A stretch of DNA of 64,000 bases from Erwinia persicina NBRC 102418. Its GTDB lineage: Bacteria > Pseudomonadota > Gammaproteobacteria > Enterobacterales > Enterobacteriaceae. The stretch lies in NCBI RefSeq assembly GCF_001571305.1, contig NZ_BCTN01000001.1:496001-560000 (forward strand). Reading direction: 5' to 3'. A program made the translations under genes and the position numbers. A model generated the notes under the pieces. The model searched no databases. It had not been told where the DNA came from and saw only the letters and a list, made by a program, of their open reading frames with translations. Positions 22,301 to 27,485 of the stretch are shown in pieces; positions within the stretch are counted from its first letter, which is position 1; each line of letters opens with the position of its first letter.

Positions 22301-22856
22301 TGGTCAGGGTCGGCGTGGTCGCCGGAGGAGGCGTCACGCCTCCATTGTTACCATCATCACCGCCACCACCACCTCCGCCACCCCCTAATGCAGCCGCGCC
22401 TAAGCCCACCAGCCCGAGCGCACCGAGACCGGCGGCGGTGATGACGCCGTTACCGGCACCCGTATCCGCCAGCAGCAGGGGTTCAATGCTGCCCAGTGAT
22501 TCGTACTGAGGAGTAAGAACCATTGCAGTCTGGGCGTCGGCCGCCTCACTGGTGAGCGGGAACAACGCATGTTCAGGCGGGTTTACCCCGTCATCAAAAA
22601 CCAGCTCACTGTGATCACCATCGACATCATCGAAGAAGAACTGCTGATAGCGCACGGTGGTGCCATCTTTCATGTGCAGAATGAGGTCATTACCCTGGCG
22701 TTCGAATTCGGCCACCATGTCACGTGTGCCATTAATTTTAACGATGCTGGGTTGGCTGAGAAGAACGGATTTAGACGAGCCCGCACTGGCCTGGGAAAGG
22801 AGTGTTCCGTCGTCGCGTGAGAGAATGCTTACGCGGCCATCATTGAGCTGTGCCAT
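7305..22856 (-). CDS. bapA: giant BapA/LapA-type biofilm adhesin with about 47 Ig-like modules
   Basis: Predicted surface adhesin of 5183 residues, exported by the adjacent type I system. Order: BapA-prefix-like N-terminal domain (1-130, with acidic cluster DDVDGD); hydrophobic small-residue segment containing TAAG (140-143); nine-glycine hinge (158-166); about 47 Ig-like modules of about 100 residues (about 178-4937), nearly all with a G-x-W-S core and a VTDxxGN-like end; Ser/Thr-rich linker (4938-5020); and a type I secretion C-terminal domain with one RTX-like GGAGIDTL motif. No Sec signal peptide is present, as expected. GAGG precedes the ATG. The TAAG resembles LapG cleavage sites, but no lapD or lapG is in the window. 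Function in biofilm and cell-cell adhesion is inferred from Salmonella BapA and Pseudomonas LapA. Confidence 0.9.
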   Translation of the reverse strand: MAQLNDGRVSILSRDDGTLLSQASAGSSKSVLLSQPSIVKINGTRDMVAEFERQGNDLILHMKDGTTVRYQQFFFDDVDGDHSELVFDDGVNPPEHALFPLTSEAADAQTAMVLTPQYESLGSIEPLLLADTGAGNGVITAAGLGALGLVGLGAAALGGGGGGGGGDDGNNGGVTPPPATTPTLTIATFAGNNVLSAGEKDSNQLLSGTTTNVQAGQIVTVVLNGVTYTATVQANGSWSVSVPSSALLALANGTTTITASVANSAGQTATDSQAITVEPTQTANEPQIVIGTFAGDNVLSAGEKDSSQPLSGTTTNVQTGQIVTVVLNGVTYTATVQANGSWSVSVPSSALLALANGATTITASVANSAGQTATDSQTITVEPTQTPNEPQIAISAFAGNDVLDGAEKLVTQSVSGTTLNVQQGQTVTVTLNGKTYTTVVGADGTWSVPVPAADLAALATGNASLSASVSNTSGVSTSASHDFSVQASTTPAVSIISPVSGDGYLNAGEAQTTLTLTGTASGVAPGTLISVTLGGQSYTATTQANGSWSVQVPSADLLQLPQGSNLIVATLTLPDGSTLTNSTTVTVDVITTLPSPVIDLPFGDGVLGGQEAAQPQTITGNTGVIGAGQTVSVVFNGNTYTGTVSNNGTWSVTLPAGAVAGQLDATLPMVVNVTDPAGNTGSTTLQVRVDSTPPLVSNILFDTTLNAADISQPLTVTGISAGGQSVTITLEGKTYTTTVNPDGSWIVNIPASALQQLGEGGHNLVVTSTDQYGNVSTGIGNNLNVDTQPPAVTLDAVTGDNYVSVNESGTLSVSGTAESGSIIRVFIGDRELSLTATANGSNAWSIVLSDADKAALADGSYPIRVVATDAAGNEGTAFGNVVLAVEPGSQPAISVNPFAGDNILQDGELLVAQELSGTVLNIAPGQVVTVVFNGKTYDNIVVQPGGIWHVSIPASEFTNLVNGATIPYSASVTDPRGGTITQPGNVSVVRDPLVPALGIAPVSDDNWINAAEAKLPVALSGSSQNLAAGTELTVTFNNKTYSATVDANGNWSTTIPPADLLGVANGTYAIVVTDPGNTSVTATLNIGVQANFPDKVTVNAAFGGDNVLNLTESDTPQTLSGNTGLTLPDQVVTVQLNGKTYTATVNTATGAWSVSLSPEDLSNLPQGGNNLVVVVRDAAGNQVTHTASVSVDTESPELSVGQVAGDGIVSRAEQGQPLPVTGTAEANSTISVVLNGVTYQTTANGNGSWSLNIAPSALQTLADGQYDIRVTARDSSGNETTTLIPVTIDTASPSVTVAPISGDGYLNALEHGQALAIDGTTEPGAGVIVRVNNVNYTATVDPQGNWTVTLPANVVSGLADGTYTVSVTATDTIGNTGSSSQPLTVIAGSGSLPQIAVGAFAGDDILDGAEKGLSQLMTGTTSNVQAGQVVTVTLNGSQYTGLVQGDGSWSVLVPAAALVNLANGTDNYTVSVNDVAGNPASSNGSFTVDNSFSAIAIGVISDDNTLNASEALLPLSIHGFSRFVTFGSTVTVSFRGKSYVTTTNSDGSWAVNVPAADLVGLLNGNQPVTASTVDVNGNTITVVQALNSEVNPGFQPVIDPLFGDDSLNAIEANSTQTISGSSGVDGAGQTVKVVVGGITYTGIVDAQGNWSVSLPSSALQSLPQGDNDLSVTLGDNAGNSVKIDTTFVVDTVAPEVSLDAVATDNRINLAEQNEVQIIGGSGDVGDRITVTLNGQTYLTMVDGTGNWQIELPVSALKALPAGSSNIQVTSTDKAGNTSTVIRTLEVDITPPPVSVNPVSGGYINAAEAGQPLTITGSGEAGDLVRVELGNISVTVVVGSNGQWSALIPGTALSGVADGSYSLTVTATDPAGNTTTTSTPLAIDTGVPSIFVNNVTANNVLDGAEQQVDQLISGTASNVEAGQTLTLVLTGNGSSFSTTTTIQSGGAWQTSLPASVLEGLANGTYTLTATVTDKAGNTGTTDKVFSVNDAEVAIAVSPISEDGYLNFTESQAAGGLDVTLTTSNVPAGSRVTFELNNNIYNGVQQPDGSWTVNIPRSDVIQLVNGTLTGTATVLDADDAVLATSEAPLIVRVSDLPQPILDTPVFGDGTLDNAEAAASQILQGVTGVSGNGQIVEVNIGGTIFNATVNSSGAWSLTLTSADLQALPPGTQPIIVTATDAAGNSASTAPAPVNIATVLPELTLETIAADGIINATEQTQPLDINGTTTAGNTVVVTLDGKTYNAVVDANGNWTATIPAGDLALLDDGGYDVTVTVTDPVGNKTVDTALVQVNTAAPAYTLDPLAGDGIIDSAEVAQPLKISGTGTVGDTVSVILGGETLTTTVGNDGKWSVTAPVSTLNNLDEGTNPVTVVVTSPAGNSVTQNATVELDTTIVNPLLVNPVTGDDVVNALEAGAGITVTGSVPEGTTTVVVTFNNQSYTATVGSDGQWSAAIPAGAFTGLADNGYTLTVVATPQGGDSVTVNRPVVLDTTPSQPTINTPFGDGYLNLAEASAAGGQTLSGTTGATGAGQIVTVTVGGQDYAITADSNGNWTLPLSSATLLNLGQGELQIEVKVTDASGNVGTVTSTAEVDRTPPALELNPVATDNVINATEILQTVTVSGSTTPDQAGQQVSITFNGNQPAYLATVQEDGTWRFDLPGNATQNLADGSYVVTATLTDKAGNTSQPLTETVEVRAAAGDLPTITIATVSGDDYLNASELGQPLNLSGTTTNVANGQVVTITLNGQTYEAVVQNGTWSYAVPAQAVSDIADGAQQVSVTVKDRYDNVADDSRDFTVIARGADLPTITINPVTSDDMIDYNESRNPDGVTITGSSQNIPAGGTITVTVNNTPYTATVDANGNWTATIPQSDAQALPQNNNTVTATGNDVAGNVATASDNFTVHTQPPLLVVDANLATDGILSLADALTGLLLGGTTGPNLNVEITIGSKVYSVLADGLGNWSTTIPSADLLALANGELDIGVSVKDAYGNTTSEVIEAAVDVQATVLTLDTPFADGLLNGAEATVAQVISGTVANLPAGASLVVSVGTLTNIPAELDGQGGWTVTLPAGVLVGQDNGTIQVSVSTVDAVNPASVSVDAELVLTTTLNPVIDQPFGDGLLNVAEAALTQTLTGTTGVTGAGQTIVLTINGTPYDATVDANGVWTATLTPQQLLDLGNSANHEIVIVVRDAAGNEADASLEFGAIVTGLPTVTLGGLPLAGDGILTLNEVAGGITLGGSVTYSGDVAGTRVFVNVNGTPIEAIITGNTWSLALPAGTLTTLPDGNWPVSVTVTDGAGNVGVPATTSLTVAINDVPAPVINTPFIDGLLSLAEATAGQVLRGSTGISGAGQKVTVSIDGGTPVNATVNADGSWSLNLDPATLTGLANTTHTISVVATDSYGNSVPVSENFDAILNLPDPTIVNPFGPGLGISEAAGAVIITGTTGIPVVAGQDQTVTLKVDINGVVYDGVVDASGTWTVTLPQGALSGLSNGAHQITVTVIDAAGNPATETLDFNAYLTLPQPTLAVPFDNGYLNEDTLAGAVLTGTTGAVGAGQSVSVSFGGLAGLPAVVNDDGTWSLTLTAGEMGDIRGLGESQQNVVITVTDPGGNTNTLTEGFIIDTLPPAITALSFAGDNILDYVESLNTQTLIGTSGVNDAGATVTLTIGTRTLTGVVGADGKWTINVGAEALTELIAVNGNYSVAITDAAGNTTTLNETVTLNINPTQDAFITLVPVNGDNIVNALDPVTTTLSGALNNVPLTVSGVITITVGGVEVATIPVDALRANNNFSSEPLANALLGTGSQTVVVTFTPDGGASVSATSTLLIDVVSPTVAITQFAGDNTLTAAEAAVSQTITGTASDIGSTVSVTLGSKTYTAVVQVGGTWTVNVPSADLQALSQGGGTITASVKDAAGNTGEATRLVVIDTVAPLLDVDALLGNNVLNSVQAVLTQTLTGKVEGADGQTISVYLGNSGTPLAQGTVLNGAFSLDLTPTALADLLQGGNLLTVRVQDENGNQTSASITVNKVFNSLLALNVDTVFGETGLSGYLGAAEAGLDQLITGTAVSAIGGLVSLTLGNGEIVTATVGQGGRWTLVVPTDALAALGDGTVPLDLVLTDVVGNVTTATASVTNIINNLPVVGTLTNLFGTDNLINVLEAQAGQTIGGTLNAVAGSTVTVTLGAKAYTTTVQAGGAWSVNLSPLDLLALGTGNLSLGVKVVDPAGNTASNAVTVGVFNKQPEITLNTIFGDGVLNLADITNFASQLITGTVKNVAAGSLVTVNLGGLVDVQATVDASGKFSTSLSLGQLQLLTGNALTVSAQVTDIAGNTATATGGLQLSLTPPSLTINQTQLFGDGLLNAADALTTQLISGVTSGGARVVVTVGNSTTPLVAATADANGVFSLGLTPSMLASLGDGSLALKVTVTDTAGNTTTSNPLSAIVGIHSLPSVTINPLFGDGILSVSEALSSLGQLLSGRVNNVAAGTRVDIKLGALSLEAVTDASGNFSVPLSSLQLLSLATGNLTVSATVTDVVGNTANSSLGVTIGVTTQPTLTVNTLFGDGILSASELAVAQTISGTTTNAVAGSTVTFSINGKSYSTTVGSSGSWSVSVPKADLSALPNGPLTVNATLADPYGNTATGSSTASVIAQTPPSISIGTLFGDGGLNAVEALTAQTISGTATNAEGSTISVHVGAATLTAIVAANGTWSVSVPSSALLALADATQSITAELTNGAGKSASGSASVIVGTHSTPTVTLGSTAGFSDGYLNLAESGTAQTLTGTATNAAGGTVRVVIEGNVYSATVASNGSWSVTVPPAGLSGLSDGVHSAAISVTDRAGNVANTSASFTSVTQNLPVIGVDPVASLLSVLLTGLTISGGTLRLATGTTVNITLSQSGQSQSMTATVGANGRYSAKFVGGLLSSLNLSSVVTVTAVDTAGNPASTVTTLLLGSLIPLASTSSVMMAAASDDSLAVVSNHTSSTTTEESSTATTVHTAAKVASTLVTDSDTSSTDSATTSAVASTAAVADTAALDDGSYTIGGVTILLADGQTVHGEAVTGSEGSDTISATTLDFTHIDGGAGIDTLVLNGEHMSLDLTALGLKIENVEIIDLGLSGSNSIKLDLNEALNITDKPTDDLFIKGTLGDQVTLANTEGGVWATTGQRTVEGQTFDVYHNSALSSDNTLGDVLIQQNLQVHVV
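8045..22325 (-). repeat. array of about 47 Ig-like module repeats
   Basis: Counting the conserved tryptophan (or Phe/Tyr) core of each module gives about 47 copies of roughly 300 bp. Module headers vary around FAGDNVLSAGEK, SGDGYLNAAEA and FGDGLLNAAEA. One module (the 36th, around 11,500-11,700) lacks the Trp core. The last six to ten modules form a distinct FGDG-type group. Sequence divergence between most copies is substantial, unlike the first two modules. Confidence 0.9.
21702..22325 (-). repeat. near-identical 312-bp tandem pair, modules 1 and 2
   Basis: Codons 178-281 and 282-385 of the adhesin are a tandem duplication with a period of exactly 312 bp (104 codons). For example, the tract starting GCGCTGGACGGCACAG occurs at 21808 and again at 22120, and long stretches around it are identical. 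Most differences elsewhere in the pair look like single bases. It indicates recent duplication or ongoing homogenisation. Confidence 0.88.
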
Positions 22857-23644
22857 TTTAGTAACCTCATGTACACCAGATAACAGGATTAAAATTCAAC
22901 GCGATGAAAGTGAAAAAAAATTTCACTTTTCCTGGCGCCGAATAAATTTTGTTCACGCCGTGACCGACGCTACTTTTCACCTGATGTACAGTCAGAGAGG
23001 GCCTCTCCCCGATAAAAAAAACTAAAAATGGCTTAAACTGCATTTTTTTTGTTTATTACCTCACACAGATATAATTAATAAACTGAATGTTTTATCTGAT
23101 TAAAATTTATCGATAAGATAAAAAATATTAATAAGAGCGCTTAGTACAAAATCCGAAGCGTTGTCAGAAAATGCTCATAAACAAAGGGATTCTGAATTAA
23201 TGATTTGATTTAACTCGCAGAAAAAAATTTTACTTAACGTTACGTTTTGTAATTTCTTGCCAAAAAACATCAATAACTTGGTAATAACGTAGGGTTAATG
23301 ACGCGAAAATTTCATGTTGAATCGTGATGACCCGCACAGCTCGCCCGCTTAAAAAAACATCATGGGGCACAGCGCAGGATGAGGTTTAAAAATGGATTTT
23401 TATCTTTTTCACCAATAATTTGATTTAAGCTCGCGACTCCAGGCTAAAAGCCAGGAGTTGTCTTAAAATTTGGCTTTAAGGGATAATTCTGATTAACCAT
23501 CGTATTTTTTCAGGTTATTAACGTTGCCTTTACCGCATAAGTGAACTGAATCATGAGGTGAAAAGTCACCGCACCGCCCGGGTTTTAGCTTCATAACTGG
23601 CACTAAATATGGTAAAAAATGAGGTTGATTACCCGACAGGCAAA
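22857..23644. other. AT-rich divergent regulatory region upstream of the adhesin
   Basis: About 790 bp between the adhesin start and the divergent MFS gene carry no convincing ORF and are much richer in A/T than the flanking genes, with runs such as ATTTTTTTT and AAAATATTAATAA. An imperfect direct repeat of about 20 bp is present: AATGATTTGATTTAACTCGC at 23199-23218 and AATAATTTGATTTAAGCTCGC at 23414-23434. A stem-loop (ACTCCAGGCT/AGCCAGGAGT) follows at 23436-23458. This is consistent with a long control region subject to H-NS-type silencing and activator binding. No specific regulator can be assigned. Confidence 0.55.
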
Positions 23645-24808
23645 ATGGATAAAATGACGATTCAGGAAGACCCTGCCACACAGAAGAACGCGCTGGCTAC
23701 CCAGCGTGCCACGCGTGCGGTATTTTTGATCGCCGGCATCGGTATGGCGGCCTGGGCTCCTCTGGTTCCTTATGCCAAAGAGCGCGCGCTGCTAAGCGAC
23801 GCTTCTCTCGGCACGCTGCTGCTTTTTCTTGGGCTGGGATCGCTGATAGCCATGCCTCTGTCCGGGATGCTGGTAGGCCGGGTGGGCTGCAAACGGGTCA
23901 TTGCTGCCGGTAGCCTGCTGCTGCTGTGCGTCTTACCCTTGCTGGCGACGCTCGCCACGCCCCTGGCGCTGGCGCTGACGTTAATGGTTTTCGGGGCTGC
24001 CATCGGCCTCATCGACGTGGCGATGAACATTCAGGCCGTTGAGGTCGAGAAAAGCGCCAGTAAAGCCATGATGTCGGGTTTTCACGGTTTCTTCAGCGCG
24101 GGCGGGATTATCGGCGCGGGTCTGGTCAGTGTGGCGCTGGCGCTGGGTGCCTCACCGCTGATGTCGATACTGATGATCAATCTCCTGCTGATACTGCTGT
24201 GGATTTACTGCCAGCGTCATATTTTCAATCAGCGTCTGCATCAGCCCGACACGCCGCTGTTTGTCATGCCGCGCGGTTGGGTGCTATTTCTTGGCGTGCT
24301 GTGCTTTATCCTGTTTTTAACCGAAGGCGCTATTCTTGACTGGGGCGCGCTGTTTCTGACTCATACCCGCGACCTGGCGGCATCACAGGCCGGGTTGGGA
24401 TATGCCGTCTTTTCCGTCGCCATGACCATTGGCCGTCTGTTCGGTGACCGCGTTGTGCAGATTTTTGGGCGCACAGCGACGCTGTTCTGCGGAACACTCT
24501 GCGCCGCAGCAGGCTTAGTACTGGCGGTAGCCGTGCCGGATGCCTTCTGGACGCTGACGGGGTTCTTGCTGGTGGGTTTCGGCGCATCCAATGCGGTGCC
24601 TATTATGTTCAGCGCAGCGGGAAAACAACAGGTGATGCCAGCGAATCTGGCCATCGCCGCCATGACCACCATTGGCTATGCCGGGATTCTGGCTGGCCCT
24701 GCCCTGGTCGGGTTTATCGCACAATGGTCCAGCCTGTCCGTGGCGTTCAGCGGTATCGCTGCGCTACTGCTGGTCGTCGCGGCCAGCGCCCGACAGATTA
24801 CTCGCTAA
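23645..24808 (+). CDS. MFS transporter, YbjJ-like
   Basis: Inner-membrane transporter of the major facilitator superfamily, substrate unknown. About 387 residues with roughly 12 hydrophobic helices. A GRVG-type loop follows the second helix (GMLVGRVGCKRVI), and there are typical motifs such as GAAIGLIDVAMNIQ and MMSGFHGFFSAGG. The latter resembles the E. coli YbjJ group (NVEG... HGFYSLG). The start is uncertain: the longest frame opens at 23609 without a ribosome site; 23645 has ACAGG just upstream and 23654 is also possible. It lies 15 bp upstream of rcsD in the same direction, so it may be co-transcribed with rcsDB. E. coli has no such gene there. Confidence 0.8.
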   Translation: MDKMTIQEDPATQKNALATQRATRAVFLIAGIGMAAWAPLVPYAKERALLSDASLGTLLLFLGLGSLIAMPLSGMLVGRVGCKRVIAAGSLLLLCVLPLLATLATPLALALTLMVFGAAIGLIDVAMNIQAVEVEKSASKAMMSGFHGFFSAGGIIGAGLVSVALALGASPLMSILMINLLLILLWIYCQRHIFNQRLHQPDTPLFVMPRGWVLFLGVLCFILFLTEGAILDWGALFLTHTRDLAASQAGLGYAVFSVAMTIGRLFGDRVVQIFGRTATLFCGTLCAAAGLVLAVAVPDAFWTLTGFLLVGFGASNAVPIMFSAAGKQQVMPANLAIAAMTTIGYAGILAGPALVGFIAQWSSLSVAFSGIAALLLVVAASARQITR

Positions 24809-24823
24809 CCGGGGTTTCACTGC

Positions 24824-27484
24824 ATGTTGCCATATAAATTCCCACTCACTTCCGGCAATGTTACGCGCTTTTTTGTGTTATTTATCCTGGTCTTGCTGCT
24901 GGCATCAGGATTTATGATCCACAACGCAGTTAACGCCTGGCTGACGGAAAAACGCTACGCCATGGCCGATATTACGCACGCCATGCAAAAGCGTGTCGAT
25001 ACCTATCGTTTCGCCACCTGGCAAATTTATGAAAATCTGGCCGCCAGCGCCACCGGCACCGCCAGTAACAGTCTGCAGGAAACCCGCCTGCGTCAGGATG
25101 TGTATTATCTGGAAAAAACCCGGCGGAAAACCGAAGCACTGATTTTTGGTTCGCATGACAGCGGCACGCTGGACATGACACTGCGTATGTCTAATTACCT
25201 TGATACGCTGTGGGGCGCAGAAAACAGCACCTGGTCAATGTATTTCCTCAACGGCCAGGACAACAGCCTGATACTGGTCTCTACCCTGCCGTTGAAAGAC
25301 ATGGCATCGCGTTATAAAGAGAGTGCCATCAGTAATATCGTTGAGGCTCGCCGGGCAGAGATGTTGCAGCAGGCGAATGCGCTGGATGAACGGGAAAGCT
25401 TCTCCCCGTTGCGCCGTTTTACCTGGCAGAATGACCACTACTTCACCGTTCGTACCACCTTTAATCAGCCGGGGCACCTGGCGACAGTGGTCGCCTTTGA
25501 CCTGCCGGTCAACGACATTATTCCGGTGAATATGCCACTGGAGAATTTCCAGTTAAAACAGGACACCACGCCAGTCGCTGAAGGGGACGATAACCAGGAC
25601 AGCGGCGGCAGTACCCGCATCAATTGGGTCAATCCCAATATTGAAATCACCAGTTCACTGGCCAGCACACCGTTACAGCTGGTCTACCGGGTGCCCGTTA
25701 CCGGGCTGATCGTTGACACGCTGCGTAACCTGCTTTGGCCATTGCTGGCAAACCTGGCTCTGCTGCTGATGTCGCTCGCCGGGCTGTTGATGCTGCGCCA
25801 GCAGTCGCTGCGTCCGAGCGAAAATCAGAGTGCCGAACTTGAATCCTTGCGGCTTCTCAATGAAGAGATTGTCGGTACGCTTCCAGTGGGGCTGCTGGTG
25901 TACGATTTTGCCAATAACCGAACCATCATCAGCAATAAAATTGCCGAGCATCTGTTGCCACATCTTAACCTGCAAAAAATTATCAATATGTCCGATCAGC
26001 ATCAGGGCGTTTTACAGGCTACGGTGAACAACGAGGTGTATGAGATTCGCCATGCCCGCAGCATGATCTCTCCGCACACCCAGATGTTCATGATGCGCGA
26101 TCAGGATCGTGAGCTGCTGGTGAACAAGAAACTGCAAAAAGCCCAGCAGGTGCTGGATAAAAACCATCAGTCGCGCCAGCAGCTGTTACAAAATCTTGGC
26201 CATGCCCTGCAGCGCCCGCTGACCGACGTGATTACGCGCTTAGAGGCACTGGCCGACACCGAGCCAACAGAACAGGTCGAAGTTTCGCTGGAAGCTTCGC
26301 AGGCCCTGAGCCGTCTGGTCGATGATATTGTCCTGCTCAATCAGTTGGAAACCCTCGACTGGGCACCGGATGCAGGCAGTTTCAATCTGCAATCGCTACT
26401 GGATGACCTGGTCAGCGAGCTCCTGCCGGTGATGCGTCGCAAAGGGCTGACGCTCATGATCGCCAATCAGCGCAGCAGCGATGAGACGCGCTTAGGCGAT
26501 CGCCGGGCTATCCGTAAAATTCTCTCCACGCTGCTGCACTATGCCGTGACCACCACAACCTGGGGCCGGGTCAGTGTCACCGTCAGCGCGCAGGCGGAGC
26601 GTCAGGATCGCCTGATTATAGAGATCGTGGATACCGGAGCCGGTCTCACCGCGGACGAAATGTCGAACACCGACTTCCCTTATCTGGGCGAAACCCATGA
26701 GGATCGCTACGGTCAGGCGTCCGGCATGGCCTTCTTCCTGTGCAAACAGCTGTGTAAACACCTGGGGGGGCACCTGGAGATCAGCGCCAGTCCGGATATC
26801 GGTACGCGCTACAATATTCAGCTGCAGGTTCCACTGGAACCGCAGCTGCTTCAGGAAGAAAAACTGCTGGAGGACGTTAATGTCCTGATTGATATTACCG
26901 TGGATGACGTGCGGAAAATCGTGGTTCACCAGTTGGAAGACTGGGGGGCCAACTGTATCACTCCTGATGAGCGCTTCTCCGGTCAGGAGCACGATGTGCT
27001 GATCACAGATGACCCCGAACACTTAACCCCGTGGGCATTACTGCTGACGGATGATGAACCGGGCTTCTGCCAGATTTCCCCCCACCAGTACCGGGTAAAC
27101 TTCAACATCAGTAGCGCGATGCAGGATGCGCTGCTGACATTGATTGAACAACAGCTGGCCCAGGACGGGCAGGACGACGAAAATGCTGAACAGCCGGACA
27201 CCGCTCAACTGTTCGCCAGTGGCTACTTTCAGCTTTTCGTCGATACAGTACCCGATGATGTAAAGAGACTGTATAATGAGGCCGCAAACAGGGACTTTAA
27301 TGCGCTTGCTCAGACTGCGCATCGGCTGAAAGGCGTGTTTGCCATGTTAAATTTGCTACCCGGCAAGCAGCTTTGTGAAACGTTAGAACATCACATTCAA
27401 CAGTGTGACGATTCAAACATTAAAAATACCACCAGTGAAGTTGACAATTACGTCAACGAACTGCTGCAGCAAGGTAACCAATAA
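24824..27484 (+). CDS. rcsD: Rcs phosphorelay intermediate phosphotransferase RcsD
   Basis: Inner-membrane histidine phosphotransfer protein passing phosphate from RcsC to RcsB in envelope stress signalling. 886 residues (E. coli 890): membrane helix about 14-34, periplasmic region, second helix about 300-325, an ATPase-like but kinase-inactive region, the RcsB-binding ABL domain, and a C-terminal Hpt domain. The Hpt motif AQTAHRLKGVFAMLNL places the phospho-accepting His at residue 833. The frame opens 15 bp after the MFS stop. Its stop is one base before the rcsB ATG, so the two are translationally coupled as in E. coli. The cytoplasmic kinase-like region is the most diverged part. Confidence 0.97.
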   Translation: MLPYKFPLTSGNVTRFFVLFILVLLLASGFMIHNAVNAWLTEKRYAMADITHAMQKRVDTYRFATWQIYENLAASATGTASNSLQETRLRQDVYYLEKTRRKTEALIFGSHDSGTLDMTLRMSNYLDTLWGAENSTWSMYFLNGQDNSLILVSTLPLKDMASRYKESAISNIVEARRAEMLQQANALDERESFSPLRRFTWQNDHYFTVRTTFNQPGHLATVVAFDLPVNDIIPVNMPLENFQLKQDTTPVAEGDDNQDSGGSTRINWVNPNIEITSSLASTPLQLVYRVPVTGLIVDTLRNLLWPLLANLALLLMSLAGLLMLRQQSLRPSENQSAELESLRLLNEEIVGTLPVGLLVYDFANNRTIISNKIAEHLLPHLNLQKIINMSDQHQGVLQATVNNEVYEIRHARSMISPHTQMFMMRDQDRELLVNKKLQKAQQVLDKNHQSRQQLLQNLGHALQRPLTDVITRLEALADTEPTEQVEVSLEASQALSRLVDDIVLLNQLETLDWAPDAGSFNLQSLLDDLVSELLPVMRRKGLTLMIANQRSSDETRLGDRRAIRKILSTLLHYAVTTTTWGRVSVTVSAQAERQDRLIIEIVDTGAGLTADEMSNTDFPYLGETHEDRYGQASGMAFFLCKQLCKHLGGHLEISASPDIGTRYNIQLQVPLEPQLLQEEKLLEDVNVLIDITVDDVRKIVVHQLEDWGANCITPDERFSGQEHDVLITDDPEHLTPWALLLTDDEPGFCQISPHQYRVNFNISSAMQDALLTLIEQQLAQDGQDDENAEQPDTAQLFASGYFQLFVDTVPDDVKRLYNEAANRDFNALAQTAHRLKGVFAMLNLLPGKQLCETLEHHIQQCDDSNIKNTTSEVDNYVNELLQQGNQ

Positions 27485-27485
27485 T

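Noticed and set aside
8045..22325. Regularly spaced DNA repeats that could suggest a CRISPR-like array
   Set aside because: The period is about 300 bp, there is one continuous 5183-codon frame, and conservation is at protein level. These are adhesin domain repeats.
22014..22325. Possible assembly duplication at adhesin modules 1 and 2
   Set aside because: The two copies differ at several positions and the frame is kept, so a true duplication is more likely than an artefact, although long reads would settle it.
7380..22820. Dozens of 60-277-codon plus-strand ORFs opposite the adhesin gene
   Set aside because: They are periodic shadows of the repeated Ig modules on the other strand. They have no ribosome sites or domain character, and similar shadows recur in each module.
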